A stretch of DNA of 64,000 nt from Symsagittifera roscoffensis (Eukaryota; Xenacoelomorpha; Acoela; Convolutidae), in the NCBI RefSeq assembly GCF_963678635.1, contig NC_087071.1:2346537-2410536 (forward strand), given 5' to 3'. Below the pieces are notes generated by a model. It had not been told where the DNA came from, did not search any database, and saw only the letters and a list, made by a program, of their open reading frames with translations. This document shows, one piece after another, positions 1 through 12,939 of the stretch. The position numbers and the translations under genes were made by a program. Each line of letters opens with the position of its first letter. The stretch's first letter is position 1.

Positions 1-611
1 GGATTTATATACCAAAAATGTCACTTTTTGTATATGGCTAGATAATTTTTAGTTTGAAAATTTTATTGGTTGAGAAAAAATGTTTGTATTTGTAAAATTT
101 TATCTTTATCTTTGCATATGAAACAATAAAATCAGAATCGTGTTTACAGAAAAAGAACACTTTTTTTTAGTTATAATTTTGGGTTAAAAATTTATCCCGC
201 ACTACGTTATATACACAAAAAGTCAAACTCTACATACAATTGTTTTTTTCGTAAAATACAAAATTAAGCACAAAGCAAGTTTGCAACTAAAAAAAAGGAA
301 GACAAAATTTATATCTCAAATTTATGTTTTTTTAATGAAAACTATATGATAAGCATTTTTTCCGACCGAAATTCAAATTATCTTTGAGACAGTTACTGAA
401 TCTCAATCACTGAAAACTTCTTTTAAACTCACTTAAAGTTGCTCAAAAAAGTTTCTGTTGATTTTTGAATTTTCTAATTGTTCTCTAAAAATTGCTTATG
501 ATAGGCGTTTAAAAAAAATCAAGATTTTTATAGTTAATTTGCTTTTGCCATTGAAAGCCTTAATTAACATCATTTGTTATTACCGAAACATGTTTTTAGA
601 AAGGTTTTTGA
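1..611. other. AT-rich sequence left of the first tandem repeat, no gene seen
   Basis: No coding region is supported. The one open frame (458-709) is low-complexity, rich in Ile/Phe/Lys, and has no recognisable motif. A 26-bp stretch at 336-361 recurs with one change at 729-754 inside the tandem repeat, and a looser version near 6190. This suggests the segment is related to the repeat block but too decayed to align further by eye. Confidence 0.5.
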
Positions 612-3044
612 TCCATATTTGGTACTGTTTGCTCATTCAAATTTTTTTTCATGACCAAAAAACTTCAAACGAGCCAAATAGAATAAAATTTTGTATTGAA
701 AATCTTTAAACAGTTTGTAAGTTTTGTATGAAAACTATATAATAAGCATTTTTTATCGACGCCATATATGAAATTGTATGATAAAGGTTTCTCTTCTATG
801 GAGTCAACCCGGGGAGTTATCTGAAAAATATATCATCAATAAAAGATATTAACAACTCTAAGAACACTAACCCAACGCCTATTGAAGATTGCTTTTCGAT
901 TACTTGTATTTCCGTGATGCTTTTTGTTATCTTGACTCCTTCTCAGCAGTTAATAGTTGAAAAAAAAGGTAGGCTTTTGTTTAGTTGTTTAGTATGTCGC
1001 AGTCCAAAACGCGCATAGGTACACTCTTTTTCTTTTTATCATGTAGTTTTCATTTTTATCATGTAGCATTTTGTCCTTTGATACATTATCAACGACTCTT
1101 TGCCAAAAATTTAGGCATTTAATATGACAGATAAATGGAGCAGTTGCTGAAATATGTTGTTAATAAGATCAAAACATTTGGAAATTAAGCACACAAAAGT
1201 TCTTTCTACGACTGAATTCTAACATATAAAACTTCATTCAAAACATACGATTTTTTAACACGAAATGCTTCCCAGATTCACATTTTTGGTCGAAGTCTAA
1301 AATTTAGTTGCATCACATCTAAAGTTTCGGGCAAAATGATAAGTGTGTATAAACGATAAATACACAATAAACTACCACCCTCCTTCATCGTGTTACCACC
1401 ACGATCTATGGATTAATCATTCGAGCAGGGCACCATGTATACTGTTTTCTAATCTTATCTCCTCAAAATTTATGCTTCGATTGAAGCATTAATCTGCAAT
1501 AATTCAGTATCCGTCAAAGATTGCACAATTTAGTAATTACAACCTTCAAAATGATGATTTTGGCAGGAATATGCCTGACGTTGATCCCCTCATAAAGTAA
1601 ACACTTCAAAACAGGTATTTAATGTATATCCAATTGTTTTCTTGATAACTATTACTGAAAATTATCCAGAAGTCGCCAATCATGAACATGACTAAAACTT
1701 GAAAAAGTTTGTATGGTTGAAACTATTTTTTGTTTCAGCCACAGAAAAAGAAATTTAACTTAGCGAAAAGTTGATTTTCCTCGAATCAAACCCCGCAAGA
1801 ATAGCAGTATAAACTAGATTTATTAGTTTCGGAAATACAAGAGTAAGAGTAGGGTCGGTATTAGACTAGGAGGTTGCACAAATCTATCCGGCGAAAATTA
1901 AGATAGCGTGACAAACAGACCGCCTATCTTGTCCAAAACTACTCTATGAGGAAGGCACCGCGGACTAAAACTCATCTGGTACGGCCAAACGAGTTTCAGA
2001 CAGACCCCTAATACTTAAGATTTTGCAAAAACAAAAATAGAATAGACAAGTTAGATCAAAACGATCAACAAAATGATAAACCAAATCGAAAATAAATTTA
2101 GCTTATTTGCACTTCTCACTAAGTCCTATCAATCAAATCAATAATAAGTTTGGCACAATGTCAGAACCAGGATGATAGATTGAACTGTTAACCTAGTCTT
2201 TTCATAATTGTTTCAACTTTATTTATTTCTTGTCAAGGCTTATTCTAGCTTATTTTAAACCTAAAAGGTTTTATCAGATCATCAAACCTAAAAGGTTTTA
2301 TCAGATCTGTAAATCAGATCATCAAAGCTATCCTTGAATCTCTTATTTTTATTTTGGTCTTGAAACTTAAAAGTTTTATCCATAGTTTAATTTCATAATC
2401 ATTAAAATATTCGATCATCAAAGCATTTCTTGGATCTATTAAAAAAATAAATTTCTACTCCCAACCTTTTAGAACTCGTGTCTAACGACCTCAAACGTCA
2501 ATTCACCTTCCAACTTTTTTATACGACGCACGGCTAACTAAAGTTTTTTTGCAAAGACTGATCATTCCAATCATGATAAACAAAGAAGAATTTCGGTTAC
2601 ACATCCTTCTCTTGAACCCTACCTCTCAATTGACCCAGGCCTAAAAAAATATTAAAACTAGTAAGAATACAATAGCATCTAACGACCTACTTATGTTATA
2701 ATTATACCTGAAACTTGTGAATTGATTTACTACTCTACAACTTTCGATCTCATATCCATCCCCAAATAAGTGAACTCAAACTATGGCATATTCAATATTG
2801 AAATTCTACCGCAATATCCAACCTATCAACCACACAACTCACAAAGAGCGAACTCAATCTGCAAAAATGATATGTTCTTCATCCTTTACAGTTAAATTTC
2901 AATATTAGATACAAAGGAAACATTATATGTATCTCCACCACTAACATCTCGACAGTGAATAGTAAGGAGAGAAGTTAATATATTTTCACGACTTTTAGAC
3001 TCGACTCGTGAAACACTCACTGTCAAAAATTTTCAAAAATATTC

Positions 3045-5415
3045 AATTTCGATTTACAAAAAACTTTTAGCATGGTTCGTTTTTGATTACTCTCAACATA
3101 ATATAGACTTAATTGCACTAGCAAGAAAAAGTTTTCGACCACAAAGTGACATACTTAAAATTCTACCAGATGGAATAGAATATGTACAGGACTCAGAATT
3201 GTACCACGTTTTTTATGTGATATAACAAGTGATATCTCCAGTGCAGCAAATGCAACCACCTCAGTACATGAAGATTAGTTAAAAGTAAGTTTATGATAGA
3301 AATTTCAATAACAGACTAAATTCAACTTTCATTAAAACCCAAGGCAATCTAATTGGAATTACGAACATTACACAACAAAATATTCAAACGCGATCGCATT
3401 TCGTAAAGGAAGAAATTGTTGAAACAAAATCCAAAACAGCACAACCAAGTATTTCACCTATACATCCCTGGATCACGACACCTCGCAACAGAAATAATAC
3501 TCGGCTTCCACAAACAGTACATCAATCAACAGTAAAACCAACAGTTGCTCCGAAATACTTGCAAATGGAACAACAAACAGATTGTTCAATATCTAAAAAG
3601 CATCCTTTTAACTAACCAAAAAATACGAATGGAAATAATGTCGCAAATCACAACTACGACATCTATACAAAAAGTATTATCAGCAATCTCAATCTCGAGA
3701 ATATATATATTTATACTCAGCAAATAAATGAAAGCTCAATTCCTCAAAGTGTAATTTTTATTTATAAGAAAAAAAAACTCAGACAGATCGCACCGAGAAC
3801 TATCCGTTTATTCAACAAAATAAGCATAATCAAAAAAAAAAACAATTTAATAGAAATCAACCACGCAATTCGGAAGATGATAAAAATTTTCATCAAAACT
3901 AACATCAAACAATGCTAACCACCGAAAAAATCATTTGAATGGCGTAGATCAACCAGATCATACTTTTCAAGTAGAAAATTTTGAGCCTACATAAACTCAT
4001 CATGACCACAACAAACACAACAAAATATCCTACAAAGGTTTGCACAACCAGATCATAGCATACAATTTTAAAACCAAAAGAATACTCATTCAATACATTG
4101 GCTACAAACCCGACTCAATGAGAATTGAAATTCCTTTCATTTTTTATTTAAAACTACATGAAACTAACAAAAATCAATTTACAAACTTCACACAAAAACC
4201 AAATAAAGCAAAAACACTTCAAATGACTATGAATTTATATCTCATGGGTAAATCGTTTGTAACATTAAACAAACCACTGATGGTTTTCACAGGAACAAAT
4301 GAAAGTTCAGTAGAATATTATGTAAACGCTGTCACAGCTAACCTTATTTTAAGTATAGGCCCAGAACCTATAAATAAACCACTTCATCAAAAATGCGTTT
4401 ATAGAAGTACAGCACTGCTACAAACCACGCTCGACGGTGCAGCTCAAAAATGGTTTTCTGTATTACACAAAGAAATTAAATCCGATTAGAAACGCTTTAC
4501 ACGTGAGTTTTCAAAATTGTTTGACTCTTAAAGAAGTAAACAACATCAAAGTGTTCTATTTATTGAATATCGCACATTCAAAGAATCCCAAATGAAACTA
4601 AGAATCAACTCGCTGTGAGAACAGAAGTTCTGGTATGAAAAGCAGCATATTCTAAAAACACAAACAAGTATAAAAACACAAAAATGACAGAAATTATAAT
4701 GTTGAACATCACAAAAATTAGAAGTCACAATGAAACTTGAAAAAACAAAGTTAAAAAATACCATATATCAAAACATAAACGAAACCAATATTACTCAAAC
4801 AATTGTTGAAACCACTCTTCGAACGACCTCATTCGAAACTATTCAAACAATCGGAAGAGAAAATACTCAAATATTATATCCCGAAACTACTCAAATAACA
4901 AACAATTTAGTAAAAACTATAACAAACTCTCTAGACCAAGTAACCAACAGTTACCAAAATAGATCACGAATTTATTTCCAATCGCCACGAAAAAATTCAC
5001 ATGGTTCAGATAGACAGAATCATAACTATAGGAGCAGTACACCTAAGCATCGACGGCAAATAAATCAAATATAAAGTACAAAGTGAACAAGCGCCGACCC
5101 ACCAGATTTATATCCCACATATGGTTGACAATCAAGCAAATATGAACAAAATATACCAAAATACTACCCCAGAAACACCACCGCCTAGATTAAAAGCTTG
5201 GACTATCCAATTTCTTTAGAAATGGGACGAGAACTTTAGAAACCCAACTACAACATATAATCTGTGAAAGCATAGATGATGAAAGTGAAAACAAAAGCAC
5301 ATTTGTTTTTATAATGTTAGAAATAGAACATGAAACTCCAATTAACTCTAACCATTATCATAATGAAAATCCTAAATCAAATTTTAGCTATCTAGCATTG
5401 ATCAAACAACCAATA
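3045..5415 (+). pseudogene. Degenerate Ty3/gypsy-type gag, copy A
   Basis: A gag-like polyprotein broken by many stops and frameshifts. The best preserved part is the open frame 4,040-4,489, which contains a capsid-like segment ending in DGAAQKWFSVLHKEIKSD. This matches the conserved G-A-x-x-W...L.....DW block of retrotransposon gag proteins. Downstream, 4,730-5,074 is open and Thr/Asn/Gln/Ser/Arg-rich, as expected of the basic C-terminal tail of gag. The N-terminal stretch at 3,045-3,290 matches copy B but is frameshifted. No CCHC zinc knuckle is visible. Gag would form the particle core that packages element RNA; this copy cannot encode a complete protein. Assignment to Ty3/gypsy rests partly on the RNase H and RT remnants downstream of copy B. 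Confidence 0.65.
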
Positions 5416-5510
5416 TAAACTATATGCCACATACGGTTGACAATCAAGCCAATATCAACAAAATATACCAAAAAACTAGCCCAAAAACACCACGTTCAAA
5501 GTTCAAAGTG
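5111..5510 (+). repeat. Internal tandem repeat of about 307 bp, 1.3 copies, unit A
   Basis: The sequence beginning TATATCCCACATATGGTTGA at about 5,110 recurs with changes at about 5,418 (through GTTGACAATCAAGC and AAAATATACCAAAA). This gives a period near 307 bp. The same periodicity exists in unit B. It lies just after the gag tail. Confidence 0.7.
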
Positions 5511-7631
5511 TAAAAATTTTCAATCACCAGACCTTTTTTAATTTTCAACCACAAAAATAAACTTCAATATAAACTTTCAAACCAGTTTTTCATATCATAT
5601 ATAGAGAAAGTTTTTTAAAAATAAATATGCCAATTTTCACAAGATAATTACCAACAATTAACATTTTAAATAATGTTTTATAAATGAGAGATAAGTCCAC
5701 AAGAACAAACAAAATCTTCTTAACAATTTTCCAAAGACTTAATAAACAATCTCCATTCTTTTCAAAATTTTATTCCATCTGCAACCAACATTGTAATCAT
5801 AACCAAAAGAAACTACTTTTATAAACCCCAATACGATACTCGCACAAGGCGAATCTCTTAAGGTCATTTTAGATGAAAGATTTTTTTAAAAGAGATATAT
5901 GTTTTTTGGGAATTAAAATTCAATTTGCCCAGAGAACCAATACAATAGTTTCTCTCAAAAGAAATAGACAAAATTAGACGACAGCAGATATGAATAGCGC
6001 AATTAATCAAATGCATCCTGATGAATAATCATAGACTGTTAGATTATTCTATGGCATCTCGATAGTACCAGCAACATTTCCTGCATTTGGTTCCATTTGT
6101 TCATTCATTTTTTTTTCATGACCAAAACCTTCAAGCCAAATAGAATAAATTTTTGCATTGAAAATCTTTAAAACAGTTTTTAAGTTTTGTGTGAAAACTA
6201 TATGATCCGCATTTTTTCATAGACGCCATTTATGAAATTGTATGAAAAAGTTCTCCCTTCTATGTGGTCGACCCGGGCAGTTATCTGAAAAATATATCAA
6301 CAATAAAAGATATTAACAATTCTAAGAACACTAACCCAACGCCTATTGAAGGTTGCTTTTTGATTACTTGCATTTCCGTGATATTTTTTGTTATTTTGAC
6401 TCCTTCTCAGCAGTTAATAGTTGAAAAAACATGAAAGAGGCTTTTGTTTAGTTATTTAGTATGTCGCAGTGCAAAACGCGCATATACACACTCTTTTTCG
6501 GTCAGTTTTCATTTTTATCATGTAGCATTTTGTCTTTTGATACATTATCAACGTTTCTTTGCCAAAAGTTTAGGCATTTTATGTGACAGATAAGTTTAGC
6601 AGTTGATTTAGGCAAATGCTGAAATATGTTGCTAATAAGATCAAAACGTTTGGAATTTAAGCACACAAAAGTTCTTTCTCCGACTGATTTCTAACATACA
6701 ATACTTCATTCAAAAGATACGATTTTTAACACAAAATTTTTCCCATTTTTACATTTTCGTCGAATTCTAAAATCGAGTTGCATCACATCTAAAGGTTCGG
6801 ACAAAATGATAAGTGTACCGCATCTTTCCTCGTGTTACCACCAAGATCTATGGATTAACCGTTCGGGCAAGGCAACATGTATACTGTTTTCTAATCTAAT
6901 GTACTCAAAATATTATGCTTCGATTGAAACCTTAATCTGCAATAATTCAATCTCCGTCAAAGATTGCACATTTTAACAATTACATCATTCAAAATGATGA
7001 TTTTGGCGAGAATATGCCTGACGTTGATCCCCTCATGAGGTAAATACTTCAAAACAGGTATTTAATATATATCCAATTGTTTTCTTGATAACTATTACTG
7101 AAAAAAATCTAGAAGTAACCAATCATGATCCACGACTAAAACTTAAAAAAAATTGTATGGCTGAAACTATTTTTAGTTTCAGCCAGAGAAGAAGAAATTT
7201 AACTTAGCGAACAGTTGATTTTCCTCGATTCAAACCCCGCAAGAATAGCAGTGTTTACTAGATTTATTGAGGCTCGGAAAAACAAGAGTAAGAGTAGGGT
7301 CGGTATTAGACTAGGAGGTTGCACGAATCCATCCGGCGAAAATTAAGATAGCGTGACAAACAGACCGTGTAACTTGTCCGAAACTACTCTATGAGAAAGG
7401 CACCGCGGACCAAACCTCATCTGGTACGACCAAACGAGTCTCAGACAGACCTCTAATAAATTATATTTAGCAAAAACAAAAGTAGAATAGACAAATTAGA
7501 TCAAAAATGATTAACGAAATGATAAACCAAATCGAAAATGAAATTAGCTTATTTCCACTTCTCAGTAAGTCTAATCAATCAAATCAATAATAAATTTGAC
7601 ACTATGTCAGAACCAGGATGATAGATCGAAC

Positions 7632-8028
7632 TTCTACATCGTGAAACAAAAAAGCAGACTATAACAATTATGTCTAAATAAAAATTTTTTGCAGCGTATT
7701 TTCTCTCATCAACGTAAATTACAATACATACAGCTGTAAAAGTCTTTATAAAGTTTTAAATATGACTATAAAGCATTATTAAAATTACATGAAACTCCAG
7801 TCGACTACAAATCTTACATCTACCTCAGAATTTTCAAAATTTTAAAATGTCTAAATTAATTGAATAAACAAAAAGTACCTAAAATTGATTTGTCAAAAGC
7901 AATTAAGATTAATTTTATAAAAATATAAGTTCCTTGCTCCTCGAGATTTTTTCCTGTTACTGTGATTTTTCCCATTAAACATACAAAATTCATTTAAATA
8001 ACTAACTCCTTTCAAAAACTAAAACACT
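7632..8028 (+). other. Segment of about 390 bp present only in unit B
   Basis: Unit A passes directly from GATAGATTGAACTGTTAACC (2,174) to TCTTTTCATAATTGTTTCAA (about 2,199). Unit B has about 390 bp of AT-rich sequence between the matching points. No terminal repeat, target-site duplication or coding motif was seen, so an insertion in B and a deletion in A cannot be told apart. Confidence 0.6.
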
Positions 8029-8894
8029 AATCTTTTCTTAATTGTTTCAACTTTATTTAAATCTTGTCAAAGCTTATTCTTGTTTATTTTAAACCTAAAA
8101 GACTTCTGCAAATCAGATCGTCAAAATTATCCTTGGATCTCTTAATTTTACTTCAATCTTGAAACTTAAATGTTTTATCCATAGTTAAATTTCATATTCA
8201 TTAAAATGATTGATCATCAAAGCTTTTCTTGGATCTAGTGAAAAAATAAATTTCTGCTCCCAACCTTTTAGAAGTTGTGTCTAACGTCCTCAAACGTCAA
8301 TTAACCTTCCAACCTTTTTATACGACGCACGACTAACTAGGTTTTTTTGCAAAGACTGACCATTCCAAATATGATGAACAGTGAAGAACTTCGGTTACAC
8401 ATCCTTCACTTGAAGCCTACCTCTCAATTGACCTTGGCCTAGAACAAATATTAAAACTAGTAAGAATACAATAGCATCTAACGACATACTTATTTTAAAT
8501 TATACCCAAACCTTGTGAATTGGTTTACTACTCTACAATTTTCGATCTCATATCCAACCCCAAATAAGTGAACTCTATCACTAAATTAGAAATTAGAATT
8601 TCTATCACTAAATCTAACTAATCAACCACCACAAAAAAACTTGGTTTCTTAAAAAATTTTGCTGATTATATAAGAAACCTGACATCACAACTCAGAAGGA
8701 GCGAACTCAATCTTCAAAACTGATGTTTCTCTATCATTTACAGATAGATTTCAATATTAGATACAAAGGAAACACTTTATGTAAATCCACCACTATTATC
8801 TCGACAGTGAAAAGTAAGGAGAGAAGTTAATATGTTTTCACGACTTTTAGACTCGAGTCGTGAAACACTCACTGTCAAAAATTTTCAAAAATAA

Positions 8895-11720
8895 TCAATT
8901 TCGATTTACAAAGAACTTTTAGCATGGTTCATTATTGATTACTCTCAACATTTAGACTTAATTGCACTAGCAAGAAAAAGTTTTCGACCACAAAGTGACA
9001 TACTTGAAATTCTAGCAGATGGAACAGAATATGAACAGGACGTAGAATGGTACCACGTTTTATGTTGTGATATAACAAGTGATATCTCCAGTGCAGCAAT
9101 TGCAGCCACCTCAGTACATAAAGATTAGTCAAAAGTAACTCGAATAACAACAGACATCACACCTTTAAGTTACAACACAAAATTTCATGATAGAGCATTC
9201 AATAACAGTATAAGTTCAATTTTCATTATTATCTAAGGCAACCTAATCGGAATTACGAACGTAACACAACAAATTTTTCAAACACGATCGCATTTCGTAA
9301 ATGATGAAACTGTTGAAACAATACCCAAAACAACACAACCAAGTACTTCACCTATACATCCCTAGATCAAGACACCTCGCAACAGAAATATTACTCGGTT
9401 TCCACAAACAGCTCATCAATCAACAGTAAAACCAACAGTTGCTCCAAAATACTTGCAAATGGAACACCAAACATATTGACCAATATCTGAAAATCGTCCA
9501 ATCAGCTAACCAAAAAATACGAATGGAAATAATTTCGCAAATCACAATTAGGATATCTATGCAAAAAGTATTATTAGCAATCTCAATCTCAAGAACATGT
9601 TTATACTCAGCAAAAAAATAAAGCACAATACCTTAATGTATAATTTTAACTGATAAGAAACCGAGAACTCTCCATTTATTCAACAAAATAAGCATAATCG
9701 AAAAAAAAAAGCAATTCAATAAAAATCAACCACGTTATTCGGACAATGATAAAAACTTTCATCAAAAATAACATCAAAACAATGCTAACCACCAAAAAAA
9801 TCTGTTGAAGGGCGTAGATCAACCAGATTGTACTTTTCAAGCAGAAATTTTTGAGCCCACTTAAACTCATCATGACCACAACAAACACAACAAAATATCC
9901 TATAGAGGTTTGCACAACCAAATCATAGAATACAACCTTAAAACCAAATGAATACTCATTCAATACATCGGCTACCAACCAGACTCAACGAGAAATGAAA
10001 ATCCACTAATTTATTATTTAAAACTACATGAAACTAACAAAAATCATTTCACAAACTTCACAAAAAAACCAAATGAAGCAGAAGCACTTCAAATGACTAT
10101 GAAGTTATACCTCATGGGTAAATCATTTGTAACATCAAACAAACCACTCATGGTTTTCACAGGAACAGATGAAAGTTCACTACAATATTATCTAAACGCT
10201 GTCACAGCTAAACTTATTTCAAGTATAGACCCAGAACCTATAATTAAACCACTTCACCAAATTGGGTTCATAGAACTACAGCACTGTTACAAACCACGCT
10301 CGGCAGTGCTGCTCAACAATGGTTTTCTACCTTACACAAAGAACTTAAATCCGATTGGAAACGCTTTACACGTGAGTTTTCAACAATGTTTGACTCTTAA
10401 AGAAATAAACAACATCAAAGAGTTCTATTTATTGAACATCGCAGATTCGCAGAATCCCAAATGAAACTAAGAAACAACTGGCTATGAGAACAGAAATTCT
10501 GGTATGAAAAGCAGCATATTCTCTAAACACGCACAAGTATGAAAACGCAAAAATGACAGAAATTATAATGTTGAATTTAACACCACCAGAAAAAAAATAG
10601 CGAAAAAAGAGAAAGCATAACCTGCATTATCAGTTCTAGAACAAGACATAGGTTTGCGCAAACTCGTAGACAAACTACAAAAATTAGAAGTCACATGAAA
10701 CTGGAAGAAACAGAAAATTAAAAACTACCATATGTCAAAACATAACCGAAACCGATATTACTGAAACGATCGCTGAGAACACTCTTCGAACGACCTCAAT
10801 AGAAACTATTCAAAGAATCGGAAGAAGAAAAACCCAAATACTATATCCCAAAACTACTCAAATAACAAACAATTTAATAAAAACTATAACAACAGATCTC
10901 GTGAAAACTCTAATATCTCTAGACCTAGGAACAAACAGCTATTAAAATAGATCAGGAAATTATTCCCAATCGCGGCATCGAAAAAATGCACATAGTTCAG
11001 ATAGACAGATTGATAACCATAGTACACCAGCAATACACCTAAACATAGACGACAAATAAATCATATATAACCTACAAAGTGAACAATCGCCGACCCACAA
11101 GAAATATGTAAAACGAAAACTTTAGAAATCCAATTAAATCATATACTCTGTGAAAGCACAGATGATGAAAGTAAAAACAAAAGCACATTTGTTTTTATAA
11201 TGTTAAAAATAGAACACGAATATGAACTCTAACCATTATCATAATGAGTATCCTAAATCAAATTTTACCTATCTAGCATTGATCAAACAACCAAAATAAA
11301 CTATATCCCACTTATGGTTGACAATCAAGCAAATATGAACAAAATATACCAAAATACTACCCCAGAAACACCACCGCCCAGATTAAAAGCTTGGACTATC
11401 AATTTCTTTAGAAATGGGACGAGAACTTTAGAAACCCAACTACAACATATAATCTGTGAAAGCATAGATGATGAAAGTGAAAACAAAAGCTTATTTGTTT
11501 TTCTAATGTTAAAAATAGAACACGAAACTCCGATCAACTCTAACCTTTATCATAATGAATGTTCTAAATCAAATTTTAGCTATCTAGCCTTGATCAAACA
11601 ACCAAAATAAGTTATATCCCTCATATGGTTGACAATTAAGCAAATATCAACAAAATAACTAGCCCGAAAATACCACCGCCTAGAGTAAAAGCTTGGACAA
11701 TCCCATTTCTTTTAGAAAGT
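8895..11720 (+). pseudogene. Degenerate Ty3/gypsy-type gag, copy B
   Basis: The more informative gag copy. An open frame without a start codon runs 8,895-9,128 (78 codons, containing WFIIDYSQHLDLIALARKSF) and is the best preserved N-terminal part. The capsid core starts at 10,093 in one frame. After a frameshift near 10,258 it continues in another frame at about 10,305 as AAQQWFSTLHKELKSDW followed by an RF..EFS..F run, the usual retrotransposon gag signature. Further out-of-frame blocks around 10,480-10,700 and 10,900-11,100 resemble the rest of the capsid and the basic tail. No complete reading frame survives. The next recognisable segment is protease/linker-like sequence, then RT and RNase H in the order expected of gag-pol. 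Confidence 0.65.
11104..11720 (+). repeat. Internal tandem repeat of about 305 bp, about two copies, unit B
   Basis: The AGATGATGAAAGT-containing segment at about 11,160 recurs at about 11,466. The GTTGACAATCAAGC segment at about 11,325 recurs (changed) at about 11,630. This gives one partial, one full and one partial copy, versus 1.3 copies in unit A, so the copy number changed after the A/B duplication. An open frame at 11,314-11,610 lies inside it but shows no known motif. Confidence 0.7.
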
Positions 11721-12018
11721 TCAAAGTGTAAAAATTTTCAATCAACAGACCTTCTTTTAATTTTCAACCACGAAAATAAACTTCCAATAAAAGCTTTCAA
11801 ACAAGTTTTTCATATCATATATAGGAAAAATTTTTAAAAAATAAATATGCCAATTTTCACTAGATAGTTACCAACAATTAACATTTTAAATAATGTTTTA
11901 TAAATGAGAGATAAGTCAACAAGAACAAACAAAATCTTCTTAACAATTTTCCAAAGACTTAATAAACAATCTCCATTCTTTTCAAAATTTTATTCCATCT
12001 GCAACCAACATTGTAATC

Positions 12019-12927
12019 ATTCAAAAACATTAACTGAACATGTTTATGATTTTTGAAACAACGAAATTCATCAATATAAGAACGATCAAAACACACAACA
12101 GAAAAAAAAACTGCAATAATTTTCCAAACAAATTAACACTTTCTCTTGAATTACTAGGTTATTGCGAATTCAATGCAACATTATTTCCGACTAAAGAAAA
12201 GCATACAGAGTAAATAATAATTAAAAAAATTTTTAAAGATAATTGTCATCTACAGTATTAAACGAAGAATCATCAATTAACAATATCACAAATGAATTAA
12301 AAAAAATGCCCTTACTTCAAACCCACATTTGAAATTTCATAACACACAAGTTAAGAGCAACATTATTAATTTATGTTTAACTTCCAACATTCTCAAATAT
12401 TTCGAAAATGGTTTAATCAACTAACTGATTTTTTTTTCAAAATGACCCAGCTGAAGCAACATCAAAGTTTGATGTCTGCAAGATACTTTTAACATTAAGT
12501 CTTTCATCTAAACGCGACGCTGTTTACAAAAACGAACGCGCAAGTAAAATTCCAATATGTTTACAAGACAAGGTAAACAGACCTCTAGGTTATTTTATTT
12601 TAGAAAGTACGTTTTTATTTCGCAAGTAAAATAAAAACAATAACCAAAAGAAACTACTTTTATAAACCCCAATACGATACTTGCACAAGGCGAATCTCTT
12701 AAGGTCATTTTAGATGAAAGATTTTTTTAAAAGAGATATATATTTTTTGGGAATTAAAATTCAATTTGCCCAGAGAACCAATACAATAACTTCTCTCAAA
12801 AGAAATAGACAAAACCAGACAACAGCAGATATGAATAGCGCAATTAATCAAATGCATCCTGATGAATAATCATAGATTATTAGATTATTCTATGGCATCT
12901 CGATAGTACCAGCAACATTTCCTGCAT
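12019..12927 (+). pseudogene. Probable protease/linker remnant of the Ty3/gypsy element
   Basis: About 620 bp (12,019-12,640) are present only in unit B. The next 290 bp are shared with unit A at about 5,800-6,074. Position between gag and RT thumb/RNase H is that of protease and the N-terminal RT linker. Conceptual frames across the region show short in-frame blocks separated by frameshifts, including TFINPNTILAQGESLKVIL near 12,650-12,710. No aspartic protease D-T/S-G motif is preserved, so the domain name rests on gene order only. Confidence 0.4.
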
Positions 12928-12939
12928 ATAGGAAATGAG

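Larger units (their letters stand above)
612..6074 (+). repeat. Tandem repeat unit A of a Ty3/gypsy-like block (about 5.5 kb)
   Basis: This unit aligns base for base, with many substitutions, to 6,075-12,927. For example, the sequence around 790-860 matches 6,260-6,320, and the end at about 6,000-6,070 matches 12,840-12,925. It holds a long noncoding part (about 612-2,900), a degenerate gag (about 3,045-5,415) and a 3' part. Relative to unit B it lacks about 390 bp near 2,175, about 620 bp near 5,800 and about 110 bp near 4,710. It carries a private short duplication at about 2,265-2,330 (the string AAACCTAAAAGGTTTTATCA occurs twice). Divergence is visible on every line, so the duplication is old. 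Confidence 0.85.
6075..12927 (+). repeat. Tandem repeat unit B of the Ty3/gypsy-like block (about 6.9 kb)
   Basis: Direct repeat of 612-6,074 placed immediately after it. The junction reads through TTTCCTGCAT at about 6,075-6,085, and the same string ends unit B at about 12,915-12,926. Extra segments absent from unit A lie at about 7,632-8,028, 8,575-8,690, 10,575-10,685 and 12,019-12,640. Because the last of these continues the gag-to-pol order, unit B is probably closer to the ancestral arrangement and unit A carries deletions. Confidence 0.85.
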
